Part shown: positions 9,537-21,160 of the stretch, one piece after another
Layout: each line of letters begins with the position of its first letter
Position numbering within the stretch: the stretch's first letter is position 1
Assembly: GCA_002719955.1 (NCBI GenBank)
Contig: PBFW01000025.1
Coordinates: 18,268-82,267 of the forward strand
Length of the DNA: 64,000 nt
Source of the DNA: Deltaproteobacteria bacterium
Lineage (GTDB): Bacteria; Myxococcota_A; UBA9160; UBA4427
Direction: 5' to 3'
The notes under the pieces: model-generated
What the model was told of the DNA's origin: nothing
The model's input: the letters and a program-made list of their open reading frames with translations, nothing else
Database searches by the model: none
Translations under genes and position numbers: made by a program

Positions 9537-10383
9537 TACGGACCGGGATCCAGCGCTGAACGATCGAACCGACCGATCCTTCACGCTTCCAATGGGAGAG
9601 CGCGGCGTCCAGTACGCTGCGCAGTTGCGCGTCCTCCGGACGCGTCGCCCAGGCGAGTTTCTCTTCGGTGAGCGGACGGTAGAGACCATGGAGATCGCGC
9701 TGCTCGATGTCTCCGGCCACCCGCCATACGGTGGGCGCATCGTGGATGAAATAGTCGATCCGATCAGCCCGCAGACTGCGCAGGCCTTCCTCGATGCTCT
9801 CGAATCCAAAACTCGACGAGCGCGGCAGGCTCATCGCGACATAGCGTTCGCCACTGGTGCCGCGCTGGTATCCGACGCGAACTCCGTTGCGGCGGAGCCC
9901 CTGGACGCGACCGAATCGCGCGATGTCGCGGGAGCGGATCAGGGCGAGCTGTCCCACCTCCATATAGGGCAGGGAGAAGGCGACGCGATCGGCCCGCTCG
10001 GGCGTGATGGAAAGTCCGCTCATCACGATATCGACGTCGCCGCGTTCGAGTGCGGCGATCAATTCTGGAAAGGGGTAGCGGGCGAATTCGATCCGTCGGT
10101 CGAGGGCTTCGCCGACCATCCGGGCGAGGTCGCCTTCGATGCCGACGATCTCGCCGTCGATCTCAAAAATGACCGGCGGGTAGTCCGGCGAGACGCCGAC
10201 CCGCAGTGGGGGGCGGCGATCGAAGAGAGGGCCCGAGCCCAGGCATCCGCCAGCCATCGAGAGAAGCAGGGTCAGGCCGACGCACAGCGAGAAACGTCCC
10301 CAACCTCGGGGCCCTCCACGGGCCTGGCCTTGGGGTTGCCTCTCGAGCATCGACCGATCGAAGCTGGGCACGCTCTCCTCCAC
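9523..10383 (-). CDS. Amino-acid ABC transporter substrate-binding protein (SBP family 3), lipoprotein
   Basis: LLSMAGGCLGSG lipobox; LRVGVSPDYPPVIFEIDGEIVGIEGDLARMVGEAL, DIVMSGLSITPERADRVAFSLPYMEVG. Confidence 0.9.
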   Translation of the reverse strand: MEESVPSFDRSMLERQPQGQARGGPRGWGRFSLCVGLTLLLSMAGGCLGSGPLFDRRPPLRVGVSPDYPPVIFEIDGEIVGIEGDLARMVGEALDRRIEFARYPFPELIAALERGDVDIVMSGLSITPERADRVAFSLPYMEVGQLALIRSRDIARFGRVQGLRRNGVRVGYQRGTSGERYVAMSLPRSSSFGFESIEEGLRSLRADRIDYFIHDAPTVWRVAGDIEQRDLHGLYRPLTEEKLAWATRPEDAQLRSVLDAALSHWKREGSVGSIVQRWIPVRITLR

Positions 10384-10494
10384 AAGTCCTGACGCAAGCT
10401 ACTGCCTTGCCAGGCGAACCGCCAATTTCTACTTTGCGTCGCCGGTCGGGTCGGTCGTCCATTGCGGCAGCCGCGCGGGTCGAGAGGGGGGAGA

Positions 10495-13179
10495 ATGAGC
10501 GAAGCCAAACCGAAGACCGTCCTGCGGAGCGCGTATCAGGTCCCGGATTATCTGATCGATCGCGTCGATCTCGCATTCGACCTCGCTGAAGACGAGACGC
10601 TCGTCGAGGCCCGACTCTCGGTCCGGCGTCGCGAAGGTGCGCCATCCCCGTCGGGAACGAGGAGGGCCGGGACGGGAGGGGCGCTCGTGCTCGATGGGGA
10701 AGGTCTCGAGTTGCGTGAGATCGAGATCGATGGTCAGCCGCTCGCAAGAGCCGCCTATCGCGTCGACGCAGATCGTCTCACGATCGAGTCGCCACCTTCA
10801 CGATTCGAATTGCGGACGCTCGTCGCGATTCACCCCGAAACCAATACGGCACTCTCCGGGCTCTTCAAGAGCAGCGGTAATTTCTGCACGCAATGCGAGG
10901 CCATGGGCTTTCGGCGGATCACCTATTTCCTCGATCGTCCCGATGTGATGGCACGTTATTCGGTATCGATCGCGGCGGATCGGGAGCGTTACCCGGTGCT
11001 GCTCTCGAATGGTAATCGGATCGAGTCCGAGGATCTCGGGGATGGGCGCCATCGGGTACGCTGGGAGGATCCCTTCCCGAAGCCGAGTTACCTTTTTGCG
11101 CTCGTCGCGGGAGACCTGCGCTGTCATGCCGGCGAGTACGTGACAGCATCCGGTCGCAGAATTCGGCTCGAGATCTGGGTCGAACCCCAGAATACCGATG
11201 CCTGCGACCACGCCCTGCGCTCGCTCGAGCGCGCCATGAAATGGGATGAGGAGCGCTTCGGTCTCGAATACGACCTCGATATCTATATGATCGTCGCTGT
11301 CGGCGACTTCAATATGGGGGCGATGGAGAACAAGGGGCTCAACGTATTCAACTCGAAATATGTGCTTGCGCTTCCCGAGACCGCGACCGACGACGACTAC
11401 GAGGGAATCGAATCGGTCATCGCCCACGAGTATTTCCACAACTGGACCGGCAACCGGGTCACCTGCCGCGATTGGTTTCAATTGACACTGAAAGAGGGGC
11501 TCACCGTCTACCGGGATCAGCGTTTCAGCGCGGAGATGAGCTCCGAGGCGATCGTTCGCATCGCGAGCGTCAAGCAGCTCCGATCTCGCCAATTCCCGGA
11601 GGACCAGGGGCCGATGGCGCACCCGATCCGGCCCGACTCCTATATTTCGATTGATAATTTCTATACCGCGACAGTCTACGAAAAGGGCGCGGAGGTGATT
11701 CGGATGTACGACGCGCTGCTCGGCCGCGACGGCTTCCGCACAGGGATGGATCTCTATTTCACTCGTCATGACGGTCAGGCCGTTACCTGCGACGATTTTC
11801 GCGCGGCCATGGCGGCGGCGGGCGGTCGTGACCTGGGGCAATTCGAACGCTGGTACGCCCAGGCCGGGACCCCGAGGCTGCGTGCCGAAGGCCATTTCGA
11901 TCTCGCTGCCAGACAGTATCACCTCACGCTGGCCCAGGATTATCCGGAAACCGCCTTCGAGATCGTCGGGGCCGAGCAGCGGGAACCGCTTCATCTACCG
12001 GTACGGGTCGGTCTGCTCGCAGCGGACGGTGCGGCGATTCCGATTCGTCTGGAGGGCGAGGGGGTGGAGAAGGGCACGAGTCGCGTTCTCGAAATGACGG
12101 AAGCCGAACAGACCTTCGTCTTCGAGGGGGTCGAGGAGGAGCCCGTGCCCTCATTGCTGCGCGGCTTCTCGGCGCCGGTCCGGCTCGAGATGGAGCGCAG
12201 CCCCGAGTCCTTCGCTCTTCAGATGGCGCACGACGACGATGCCTTCAATCGGTGGGATGCGGGGCAGCAGCTCGCCCTCGGTCTGCTCGTCGAGTCCGCC
12301 GAGATCGTTCATGCGGGCGGGACGCCCACCCTCGATCCCTCCTTCTCGGCGGCCTGGGTGCGGGTCCTCGGAGACGATTCCCTGGACGGTTCCCTGCGCT
12401 CCCAGGCGCTGACCCTGCCCGCCGAGCGGGTTGCTGCCCAGGAGATGGAGGTGATTCATCCCGACGCAATCCACGAGGCGCGCGAGGCGATGCTCCGCGA
12501 TCTCGCTCGGGCGCATCACGACGTCCTCTGGTCGCTCTATCATGGTCTGGCCCCGAATGCTCCCTACCGCCATGACCGCGTCCAGATCGATCGGCGCCGC
12601 CTTCGCAACGTCGCGCTTCGGATGCTCGCGGCGACGGACGAGGAACAAGCGATCGAGGCGGCCTGGGCGCAATTCGAAGGGGCCGACAATATGACCGATG
12701 CCCAGGCGGCCTTTCTGATCCTGGCGGACAAAGAGCACGCGCGTCGAAATGACGTGATTGCGGCCTTCTACGAGCGCTGGAAGGAGGACCCCCTGGTCCT
12801 CGATAAATGGTTCACCATCCAGGCGAGCTCGACCCGCCCCGACACCCTCGACCGCGTGCGCGAACTCGCGGAGCACCCGGACTTCAATCTCGGGAATCCG
12901 AATCGGGTTCGTTCCCTGATCGGTGCCTTCTGCTCCGGGAATCAGGTAAGGTTCCACGGCGCAGCGGGGGCTGGGTACGTCTTCCTGGCGGACTATGTCC
13001 TGGCGCTCAATGATTCGAATCCGCAGGTCGCCTCACGAATGGCTTCGATCTTCAACGATTGGCGTCGCTACGACCCGGATCGTCAGGCGGCGATCCAGGC
13101 CCAGCTGGAGCGAATCGCCTCGAGTGGATCGCTCTCGAAAGACGTCTACGAAATCGTCAGCCGTGCACTCTCTCGCTGA
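10495..13179 (+). CDS. pepN: Aminopeptidase N, M1 family
   Basis: GAMENKGLN, HEYFHNWTGNRVTCRDWFQLTLKEGLTVYRDQ, KGAEVIRMY. Confidence 0.98.
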   Translation: MSEAKPKTVLRSAYQVPDYLIDRVDLAFDLAEDETLVEARLSVRRREGAPSPSGTRRAGTGGALVLDGEGLELREIEIDGQPLARAAYRVDADRLTIESPPSRFELRTLVAIHPETNTALSGLFKSSGNFCTQCEAMGFRRITYFLDRPDVMARYSVSIAADRERYPVLLSNGNRIESEDLGDGRHRVRWEDPFPKPSYLFALVAGDLRCHAGEYVTASGRRIRLEIWVEPQNTDACDHALRSLERAMKWDEERFGLEYDLDIYMIVAVGDFNMGAMENKGLNVFNSKYVLALPETATDDDYEGIESVIAHEYFHNWTGNRVTCRDWFQLTLKEGLTVYRDQRFSAEMSSEAIVRIASVKQLRSRQFPEDQGPMAHPIRPDSYISIDNFYTATVYEKGAEVIRMYDALLGRDGFRTGMDLYFTRHDGQAVTCDDFRAAMAAAGGRDLGQFERWYAQAGTPRLRAEGHFDLAARQYHLTLAQDYPETAFEIVGAEQREPLHLPVRVGLLAADGAAIPIRLEGEGVEKGTSRVLEMTEAEQTFVFEGVEEEPVPSLLRGFSAPVRLEMERSPESFALQMAHDDDAFNRWDAGQQLALGLLVESAEIVHAGGTPTLDPSFSAAWVRVLGDDSLDGSLRSQALTLPAERVAAQEMEVIHPDAIHEAREAMLRDLARAHHDVLWSLYHGLAPNAPYRHDRVQIDRRRLRNVALRMLAATDEEQAIEAAWAQFEGADNMTDAQAAFLILADKEHARRNDVIAAFYERWKEDPLVLDKWFTIQASSTRPDTLDRVRELAEHPDFNLGNPNRVRSLIGAFCSGNQVRFHGAAGAGYVFLADYVLALNDSNPQVASRMASIFNDWRRYDPDRQAAIQAQLERIASSGSLSKDVYEIVSRALSR

Positions 13180-13202
13180 GTCGTGCACCAGGAATAACGG
13201 TG

Positions 13203-13691
13203 ATGTCCAATCTATATGATTATCGGGTGAAGACCATTCGCGGCGATGACTGCGCGCTCTCCGCTTTCGAGGGCAAGGTCTGCCTCATCGTGAATGTGGC
13301 CTCGGCGTGCGGTCTGACGCCACAATACGATGGGCTGCAGCGACTCTATTCCGAATACCGGGATCAGGGGTTCGAGATCCTCGCATTCCCCTGCAATCAG
13401 TTCGGGGCCCAGGAGCCGGGAAGCGAGAGTGAGATTGCCACGTATTGTGAAACGAATTTCGGGGTTGAATTCCCGATGTTTTGCAAGGTTGAGGTGAACG
13501 GTGAGGCGCGCGAGCCGCTCTTCGCGTGGTTGACGGGTGTCGAAGTCGGGCCCGAAGGTGCAGGTGATGTCGCATGGAATTTCACGAAATTTCTCGTCGG
13601 TCGAGACGGGGGGCTGATCGCACGCTTCGATCCGCCGACCGAGCCCTGTGCAGCATCGGTCAAAGAGAGAATCGGATCAGCGCTCGGCTGA
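13203..13691 (+). CDS. Glutathione peroxidase family protein
   Basis: VNVASACGLTPQYDGLQRLY, LAFPCNQFGAQEPG, WNFTKFLVGRDG. Confidence 0.95.
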   Translation: MSNLYDYRVKTIRGDDCALSAFEGKVCLIVNVASACGLTPQYDGLQRLYSEYRDQGFEILAFPCNQFGAQEPGSESEIATYCETNFGVEFPMFCKVEVNGEAREPLFAWLTGVEVGPEGAGDVAWNFTKFLVGRDGGLIARFDPPTEPCAASVKERIGSALG

Positions 13692-13713
13692 TTCGGCTGC
13701 GCAAGGGAGCATC

Positions 13714-15426
13714 ATGAGGGGTCTCAACCCAGGCCAACCGATCCTGACGGCCAGGAGACTCGGGCGCCGCTTCGGCGATCGCTCGATCCTGAAGGGGGCT
13801 TCGTTCAGTCTGCAGCCCGGCGATCGTGTCGGCGTGCTGGGGCCGAACGGCGTCGGCAAGTCGACGCTGATGAAGATTCTCGCGCGCCGCGATGCGGAAT
13901 TCGAGGGGGATCTTCATATCGCGAAGGGGGCGACCATCGGATACGTCTCCCAGGAACCCGAACTCGACTTCGACAAGAGTGTTCGGGAGAACGTCGAGGT
14001 CGCCGTCGCGCAGACGCGAGCTCTGATCGCTCGCTACGACGAGATCCTCGAGGCCTGGGAAGATCCTGACCTCATGGCAGACGAGGAGAAGATGAACAAG
14101 CTTCTCGAGGAACAGGGCAACGTTCAGGGCGAGCTAGAGGCCCTCGACGCGATGGACCCGGCGGCGCTGGACAATCGAATCGAAGTGGCGATGGAGGCCC
14201 TGCGTCTGCCACCCGGCGAGCGCGATGTGCGTTCGCTCTCGGGCGGCGAGCGGAGGCGGGTCTCGCTCTGCAAGGAACTCCTCGCACATCCCGACGTTCT
14301 GATCCTCGATGAGCCCACGAACCATCTGGACGCGGATACGGTCGCCTGGCTCGAAACCTTTCTGGACAGTTATTCTGGGACCTATGTACTCGTCACCCAC
14401 GATCGATATTTCCTCGACCGCGTGGCGAATCGGATGCTCGAGGTCTATCACGGCGAGGTTCGCTCCTATGAGGGCAACTATTCCGATTTCCTCGAAGCCA
14501 AGGACAAACAGCAGGAGATCCAGGATCGGACCGACGCCAACCTCTTGAAGGCCGTGGCGCGGGAGCTCGAGTGGATCCGCTCGACCCCCCAGGCGCGGCG
14601 AACCAAGTCGAAGGCGCGGATTTCAGCCTATGACGATCTTGTCGAGAAAGCGAGTCGGATTCAGCCCGCTGACGAAATCGATTTGCGGATTCCCTTCGGG
14701 CCGCGACTCGGAAGCAAGGTGGTGAGTCTGCGCGGAGTGGGCAAGGGCTACGACGGCAGTCTCCTTCTGGATGGCTTCGATTTTGACATGCCCCCGGGTG
14801 CGATCGTTGGTGTGACGGGTGCGAACGGTCTCGGGAAGACCACGCTCGTCAACATGATCGTCGGTCGAGAGGGACCAGATTCCGGGACGATCGAGGTCGG
14901 TGAGACCACGAATTTCTGTTATGTGGATCAGACACGGCAGACCTTGCGCGACGATCTGACGGTCTATGACGAGGTGGCCGACGGGTCCGACATCATCGAA
15001 TACGGTGACAAAACGCTATCGGTTCGACATTATCTCGCGAGGTTTCTCTTCAGCGGATCGATCCAACAGACCGAGGTCGGGCGCCTCTCCGGCGGGGAGC
15101 GAAATCGCCTTCAGCTGGCCAAGAGCCTCCGCAAACCGTCGAATTTCATCATCCTCGACGAGCCGACGAATGACCTCGACCTGATGACCCTGCGAGTGTT
15201 AGAAGAGTCTCTTTCCGAATTCCCCGGCTGCGCGATCGTGATTACGCATGATCGGTATTTTCTCGATCGCGTGGCGACGCATATCCTCGGATTCGAGGGT
15301 GATGCCGAGATCGAGTTCTGCAGTGGCTCATGGGATTTCTACGCGGAGCAGCGCGTCAAGCGACTCGCCGCAGCGGGGGGCGCTAAGTCCCAGAAATTCA
15401 AGCACCGCAAGATTGGTAGAGGCTGA
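13714..15426 (+). CDS. ettA: ABC-F protein, energy-dependent translational throttle protein EttA type
   Basis: Two ABC domains with Walker A, LSGGERRRVSLCKELLAHPDVLILDEPTNHLDADTVAWLE; linker EWIRSTPQARRTKSKARISAYDDL typical of EttA. Confidence 0.94.
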   Translation: MRGLNPGQPILTARRLGRRFGDRSILKGASFSLQPGDRVGVLGPNGVGKSTLMKILARRDAEFEGDLHIAKGATIGYVSQEPELDFDKSVRENVEVAVAQTRALIARYDEILEAWEDPDLMADEEKMNKLLEEQGNVQGELEALDAMDPAALDNRIEVAMEALRLPPGERDVRSLSGGERRRVSLCKELLAHPDVLILDEPTNHLDADTVAWLETFLDSYSGTYVLVTHDRYFLDRVANRMLEVYHGEVRSYEGNYSDFLEAKDKQQEIQDRTDANLLKAVARELEWIRSTPQARRTKSKARISAYDDLVEKASRIQPADEIDLRIPFGPRLGSKVVSLRGVGKGYDGSLLLDGFDFDMPPGAIVGVTGANGLGKTTLVNMIVGREGPDSGTIEVGETTNFCYVDQTRQTLRDDLTVYDEVADGSDIIEYGDKTLSVRHYLARFLFSGSIQQTEVGRLSGGERNRLQLAKSLRKPSNFIILDEPTNDLDLMTLRVLEESLSEFPGCAIVITHDRYFLDRVATHILGFEGDAEIEFCSGSWDFYAEQRVKRLAAAGGAKSQKFKHRKIGRG

Positions 15427-15720
15427 TCGTCTCGTTTGTCGAGGGCTGCGGGAGGAATGTTCGACCTTGCACGGATGCGCTGCGATTCAGAGGATCCGAC
15501 GGGGGACGCGTCGCGCAGCGCTCTCGAGATGCATGTGGAGATGCTCCGGCAGAGACGAAGCCTCGCTGGCTGAAGAGTCCGTCTTTCCGCTGGACATTTT
15601 TCGGTGTCGAAACGCCTGAGGTCTCTTCGAGCGCCGAGTTCAGCGCAGCGACTTGACACTCTCCCGCTCGCGCACATCTCCTCACCCATCGGGTGATTTC
15701 ATGCCGTTGGGAGGTGCGCG

Positions 15721-18303
15721 TTGCGCTTCGAAAAATTGACGATCAAGAGCCAGGAAGCCCTTCAGGAAGCTCAAAACCAGTGTGCGGAGCGAGGCCACCA
15801 GAGCATCGAGGCCAGCCATCTGCTGGCGGCACTTCTTGCGCAGAGCGACGGCAGCACGGTCCCCGTGTTGCAGAAGCTTGGTGTTTCCATCGATTCACTC
15901 GCGGGCGAAATCGGACGCCTTCTCGAGCGGCAACCGAAGGTATCCGGCGGGGCGCAGCCACAAATGGCTGCGGGCCTGAATCGGATCTTGCAGGCGGCCT
16001 TCGGAGAGGCGGAATCCCTGCGCGACGAGTATATCTCGACCGAGCATCTGCTCCTGGCGATGGCGCGGGACGAGAGCGATGCGACCGGTCGTACGCTGCG
16101 GGGCGTGGGTGCGAGCTACGATGCGGTTCTCGAGTCCTTGGCGGCGATTCGTGGCTCGACACGAATCACCGATCCGGACCCCGAATCCAAATACCAATCG
16201 CTCGAAAAATTCGGGACCGACCTGACAGATTCTGCTCGTCTTGGAAAACTCGACCCGGTGATCGGGCGCGACGAAGAGATTCGACGTCTCGTCCAGGTGC
16301 TCTCTCGACGCAGCAAGAACAACCCGGTCCTGATCGGAGAACCCGGGGTCGGCAAGACCGCGATCGCGGAAGGCCTGGCCCTCCGCGTGGTTGCGGGGGA
16401 TGTGCCGGAGACGCTCAAGGACCGCAGGGTGGTTTCCCTTGATATAGGTTCTCTCATCGCGGGTGCGAAATATCGGGGCGAGTTCGAGGATCGCCTGAAG
16501 GCCGTCCTGCGTGAGGTCTCCGAATCCGATGGTCAGGTCATTCTCTTCATCGACGAGCTGCACACGATCGTTGGCGCGGGCAATGCCGAGGGTTCCGCGG
16601 ACGCGGCGAATATGCTGAAGCCCGCCCTTGCGCGGGGGGAGCTTCGCTGCATCGGCGCCACCACATTGGATGAATATCGGAAATACGTCGAGGGAGATGC
16701 TGCGTTGGCTCGGCGCTTCCAGCCGGTCTTCGTTGGGGAACCGGGCGTCGAGGATACGGTCTCCATCCTGCGCGGTCTGAAGGATCGCTACGAAGTTCAT
16801 CACGGTGTGAGGATTCAGGATGCTGCCCTCGTTGCCGCATCGACCCTCTCTCATCGCTATATCACGGATCGATTCCTCCCCGACAAGGCGATCGATCTCA
16901 TCGACGAGGCGGCGAGCCGGGTGCGCGTGCAGATCGACTCGATGCCGGAGGAATTGGATCATCTCGAGCGCAAGCGGACACAACTCGAGATCGAACGCGA
17001 AGCGCTCAAGAAGGAGTCGGACGAGGCGAGCCGCGAGCGGCTCGACGCCGTCGAGCTGGAGATCGCCGAACTGCGCGAATCGACGGATTCGATGAAAGGC
17101 AGCTGGCAGATCGAGAAGGGGCTGATCGCGCAGGTGCGGGCGGCCAAGGAGCGTCGCGAGTCGCTCTCGGCTGAATATGCGCGCGTCGAGCGCGCTGGGG
17201 ATCTCGAGCGCGCGGCGGAACTGCGTTATGGCAAGCTCGTCGAGCTCGAGAACGAGATTGCTGAGAAACGGAAGGAGTTGGAGACTCTCCAGACGGCTGG
17301 CAGCCTGCTCTCGGAAGAGGTGACGAGCGAGGAGGTCGCCGAGATCGTTTCGAAGTGGACCGGCGTGCCCGTCACGAAGATGCTGGAGGGCGAGCAGGAA
17401 AAGTTGATCGAAATGGAGAGCCGCCTCGCGCAGCGGGTGATCGGACAAGATGAGGCGCTCTGCGCGGTGTCGAACGCCGTGCGCCGCGCGCGAGCGGGCC
17501 TCCAAGATCCCAGTCGGCCCATCGGTTCATTCATTTTTCTCGGCCCGACCGGTGTGGGCAAGACCGAGACCGCCCGTGCACTCGCCGAGTTCCTCTTCGA
17601 CGATGAGCAAGCGATGGTCCGTGTCGACATGAGTGAATACATGGAGAAGCACTCGGTTTCCCGGCTCGTGGGGGCCCCCCCCGGTTATGTCGGCTACGAC
17701 CAGGGCGGTTTTCTGACAGAGGCGGTGAGACGACGGCCCTATAGCGTCGTGCTTTTCGATGAGATCGAGAAGGCCCATCCGGATGTCTTCAACATCTTCT
17801 TGCAGATTCTCGACGAGGGGCGACTGACGGATGGGCAGGGGCGGACCGTCGACTTTCGCAACACCGTGTTGATCATGACCTCGAATATCGGTAGCCAGCA
17901 CATCGTGGATCTCGGGGTCGAAGACGAACCCGAAATGCGGAGTCGGGTCACCGAGGCGTTGCGGGGGCATTTCAAGCCCGAATTCCTGAACCGGATCGAT
18001 GACGTGGTGATCTTTCACGCCCTTCGTCCAGAGCAGATCGGTTTCATTCTCGATATCCAACTCGAGCAACTCCAGGTGCGGTTGGCAGAGCGGAGGCTGC
18101 GCCTCGATCTCAGTGATCCGGCTCGCGACTTCTTGGCTCAGCGTGGCTATGACCCGCAATATGGTGCGCGTCCTCTCAAACGGCTGATTCAGCGCGAAGT
18201 CCAGGACCCGCTTGCCATGCGGATCCTGGAGGGTGAATTTGTCGAGGGAACAATGGTCCGCGGTGATCTCACCGAAGACGGTGAAGGTCTGGTCTTCGGC
18301 TGA
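15721..18303 (+). CDS. clpB: ATP-dependent chaperone ClpB
   Basis: Clp N domain, [15 protein letters not shown], coiled-coil M domain, [55 protein letters not shown] start. Confidence 0.98.
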   Translation: MRFEKLTIKSQEALQEAQNQCAERGHQSIEASHLLAALLAQSDGSTVPVLQKLGVSIDSLAGEIGRLLERQPKVSGGAQPQMAAGLNRILQAAFGEAESLRDEYISTEHLLLAMARDESDATGRTLRGVGASYDAVLESLAAIRGSTRITDPDPESKYQSLEKFGTDLTDSARLGKLDPVIGRDEEIRRLVQVLSRRSKNNPVLIGEPGVGKTAIAEGLALRVVAGDVPETLKDRRVVSLDIGSLIAGAKYRGEFEDRLKAVLREVSESDGQVILFIDELHTIVGAGNAEGSADAANMLKPALARGELRCIGATTLDEYRKYVEGDAALARRFQPVFVGEPGVEDTVSILRGLKDRYEVHHGVRIQDAALVAASTLSHRYITDRFLPDKAIDLIDEAASRVRVQIDSMPEELDHLERKRTQLEIEREALKKESDEASRERLDAVELEIAELRESTDSMKGSWQIEKGLIAQVRAAKERRESLSAEYARVERAGDLERAAELRYGKLVELENEIAEKRKELETLQTAGSLLSEEVTSEEVAEIVSKWTGVPVTKMLEGEQEKLIEMESRLAQRVIGQDEALCAVSNAVRRARAGLQDPSRPIGSFIFLGPTGVGKTETARALAEFLFDDEQAMVRVDMSEYMEKHSVSRLVGAPPGYVGYDQGGFLTEAVRRRPYSVVLFDEIEKAHPDVFNIFLQILDEGRLTDGQGRTVDFRNTVLIMTSNIGSQHIVDLGVEDEPEMRSRVTEALRGHFKPEFLNRIDDVVIFHALRPEQIGFILDIQLEQLQVRLAERRLRLDLSDPARDFLAQRGYDPQYGARPLKRLIQREVQDPLAMRILEGEFVEGTMVRGDLTEDGEGLVFG

Positions 18304-18452
18304 AAATCTGTTTCTCGGCGTTCGAGGCGGCGTGTCGGAGCAGCTGGTTTTGCTCGTGATTTCCGCGTCGCGGGGGCGGTCGAGGGTCGCCTGAAGTACA
18401 TTGGCGAAGTGGGACGCAGCGAGCCATCGCTTTCGTCCACTCGGAGGTGTGA

Positions 18453-19619
18453 ATGGGTTCTGTCGAGGTAGCTCCGATCTCGCTACCGCGAGAGACCAAG
18501 CGCTTCGTCCGCACCTGGTTCACGATTTACGAGAACGATCCACACTGGATCCCTCCGCTCTATTTCGAACGCAAGCGATTCTTCGACCCGCACAAGAATC
18601 CCTATTTCAACTACGCGCGCGTGGCCTATTTCGTTGCGACTCGTGATGGTCGGGATGTTGGGACGATCGCCGCGGTCGTAGATGAGGTCTACCAGAAGGA
18701 AGAGCCTGGCACGGGCTTCTTCGGCTTCTTTGAATTTGTCGACGACGTCGAGGTGGCGTCAGCTCTTCTCGACGAGGCGCGGGAATGGCTCGCCTACGAG
18801 GGAATGCAGAAGGCCATCGGGCCCTTCAACTTCAATACCAACCACGAGTTCGGTCTCCTCGTTGATGGCTTCGATAGCGATCCGACCGTCGCGAACCCCC
18901 ATAATTCGGCCTATTTCCCTGGGATCTACGAGGAACTCGGGTTGCGCGGTGTGATGGATTGGTTTGCCTACCATTGTCACGTGGAGATGCCGGGCGTCAA
19001 GAAGATGAAGCGCGTCTCAGATCGCCTCTTGAAACGCAACACCGAGATCCGCATTAGGAATCTCGATCTGAAGAATTTCGACCGGGAAACCGCACAAATT
19101 CACAAGATCTACATCGACGCATGGGAGCAGAACTGGGCCCATGTGCGGGTCTCGGACGAGGAGTTCGAGTTCATCGCTCGAGGTCTCAAAGAGATCATCG
19201 ATCCCGCGCTCTGCTTCGTCGCTGAGATCGGGGATCGAATGGCCGGAATTTCCATCACTTTGCCCGATTTCAATCAGGTCGTGAAGAAGATGAGGGGTCG
19301 GGTCTTTCCTTTTGGTTGGGGCCATCTTCTGATGAAGAAGCGAACCATGAATCGCGCTCGCATCTTGATGCTCGGGATCGCCCATGAGTTCCAGAATCTA
19401 CCGCTCGGCGCCGCGCTCTATTCACGGACTTTCGAGGCCGCCCGAGAGAGGGGGTATTCCCAGGGTGAGGCATCGTTGATCCTCGAGAATAACACTCGGA
19501 TGCGGGGTGCCCTCGAGAAGATGGGTGCCACGATCGAGAAGACCTATCGAAGTTACGAGATCGCAACCCATTCGGAGACGATCGATGAGAAGAAGCAGAA
19601 GGAAGGAGCAGCTGACTAA
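18453..19619 (+). CDS. Conserved protein, YghO-like / GNAT-fold-like
   Basis: FVRTWFTIYENDPHWIPPLYFERKRFFDPHKNPYF, AIGPFNFNTNHEFGLLVDGFD; family assigned from memory. Confidence 0.55.
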   Translation: MGSVEVAPISLPRETKRFVRTWFTIYENDPHWIPPLYFERKRFFDPHKNPYFNYARVAYFVATRDGRDVGTIAAVVDEVYQKEEPGTGFFGFFEFVDDVEVASALLDEAREWLAYEGMQKAIGPFNFNTNHEFGLLVDGFDSDPTVANPHNSAYFPGIYEELGLRGVMDWFAYHCHVEMPGVKKMKRVSDRLLKRNTEIRIRNLDLKNFDRETAQIHKIYIDAWEQNWAHVRVSDEEFEFIARGLKEIIDPALCFVAEIGDRMAGISITLPDFNQVVKKMRGRVFPFGWGHLLMKKRTMNRARILMLGIAHEFQNLPLGAALYSRTFEAARERGYSQGEASLILENNTRMRGALEKMGATIEKTYRSYEIATHSETIDEKKQKEGAAD

Positions 19620-19984
19620 TGGACATTCAATGGCACGTGGTCACCGACCTCGATGGCTCTCGCCGCGATGCAGCGGAAGCGAGAATTCGAAAGCTAGGGG
19701 AAGGGCAAAAGGATCTGATCCACGTAGTGATCCACGTCGAGAGCAGCAATCATCACCAACATGGGTCAGCTGAGGTGAAGATTCGATGCCAGGCGAAGGG
19801 TCGGGAGTTGATCGCCCATGAACGTGACGACGAGCCGGAGATCGCGCTGGTCCGCGCAGTGGATATCTTTGAGCGCGAGGTGCGGACGATGCGTGCAAAA
19901 CGTCGGGATCGTCGTGGCCACGCGCCACCGGTTCCGGCCGGAGGAGAGGACGAGAGGCTCGCGGGGGGGGGCGCCGCGGACTGA
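19619..19984 (+). CDS. HPF/RaiA-like ribosome-associated protein
   Basis: DAAEARIRKLGEGQKDLIHVVIHVESSNHHQHGSAEVKIRCQAKGRELIAHERDDEPEIALVRAVDIFEREVRTMR; TAATG overlap with upstream CDS. Confidence 0.65.
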   Translation: MDIQWHVVTDLDGSRRDAAEARIRKLGEGQKDLIHVVIHVESSNHHQHGSAEVKIRCQAKGRELIAHERDDEPEIALVRAVDIFEREVRTMRAKRRDRRGHAPPVPAGGEDERLAGGGAAD

Positions 19985-20248
19985 CGCCAGCCGATCCGCG
20001 GCCCAGCGAGCCGCCTCTCCCATGCCGGTCGGGTCTGCTCGGTGAGACCGCGCGGGATTGGAATCGATTGGGGTGCGGGGCGACTCAAGCGGTTGGCGTG
20101 TCGGATCGAGGTAGGAGATGCGCGCGCGATCCCGCGCCCTGGATCGTTCTGGTTGCCGGCGATGGGGACTGCGGCGTCGATCCAGAGGAAGGTCCCACGG
20201 CTTCGGTTGTCGCGGACCCGTTCTAGCTGGAATCAGGGAGGATTCGAG

Positions 20249-20953
20249 ATGAATCATATTCAAGAACACGGACAGGTCAGTATTCCGATCGACCAACAAT
20301 CGGTCGATGCCCGTGCCGAGTTCATCACACGCACCTATAACCACCTGATGGGCGCGATCGTGGCCTTCGTGGGGGTCGAGTTCCTGCTCTTCGGATCGGG
20401 ATTGGCGGCGCCGATCGCCGAGACCATGCTGAGCGGTTCCTGGCTGCTCGTACTCGGTGCCTTCATGATCGTTGGCTGGTTGGCCAACGGTGTGGCGGCA
20501 CGCTCCGAATCCCTACCCGCTCAATACGCCGCGCTCGGAGCCTACGTCGTCTTCGAAGCACTCATTTTCGTCCCCATACTTTTTCTCGCGGAGGCGACCG
20601 CGAGCGGTGTGATCCAGAGTGCTGCGATCGTGACGCTGCTCGGCTTCGCCGGACTGACTGCCGTCGTTTTTACGACGCGCAAGGACTTCAGTTTCCTTGG
20701 AAGTCTCGTTCGCTACGGATTCATCCTCGCGATCGTTGCGATCATCGGCGGCTTGCTCTTCGGTTTCGAATTGGGCACGTGGTTTTCGGTGGCGATGATC
20801 GGACTTGCGGGTGCGGCGATCCTCTACGACACGTCGAATGTCCTTCACCACTACCCGGAAGATCGTTATGTGGCGGCGTCGTTGTCGCTTTTCGCGTCGG
20901 TGGCCTTGCTCTTCTGGTACGTGTTACGACTCTTCATGGCCTCTGACGACTAG
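20249..20953 (+). CDS. Bax inhibitor-1/YccA family membrane protein
   Basis: FITRTYNHLMGAIVAFVGVEFLL..; seven hydrophobic segments; AAILYDTSNVLHHYPEDRYVAASLSLFASVALLFWYVLRLF. Confidence 0.92.
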   Translation: MNHIQEHGQVSIPIDQQSVDARAEFITRTYNHLMGAIVAFVGVEFLLFGSGLAAPIAETMLSGSWLLVLGAFMIVGWLANGVAARSESLPAQYAALGAYVVFEALIFVPILFLAEATASGVIQSAAIVTLLGFAGLTAVVFTTRKDFSFLGSLVRYGFILAIVAIIGGLLFGFELGTWFSVAMIGLAGAAILYDTSNVLHHYPEDRYVAASLSLFASVALLFWYVLRLFMASDD

Positions 20954-21160
20954 CCCGGATGATAGACTCATGCGGGGGGGAGATGGCAGCTCGGGGGCTC
21001 AAATCGAGCGGCCGTGAGTCTCCTGGCAGCCTTGCGCTTCGTCGGGACGTGTCCGACCATTCGGTACCCCTCCACAGGCGATGCCCGCAGGTAGATTGCG
21101 TACAATCTTCCGATCGCGCGCGCGCGTGCCGCTCGAAGGCAATTCACGGAGGCGTTCGGC

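Noticed and set aside
9440-9570. Possible frameshift at the C-terminus of the TPR lipoprotein
   Set aside because: An alternative frame reads plausibly (GITEVRVEVERQSRAGAQ), but evidence is too short to call a lesion without orthologues.
15640-15700. Heat-shock (sigma-32-like) promoter upstream of clpB
   Set aside because: CTTGACA is present but no convincing -10 at proper spacing; no CIRCE element found.
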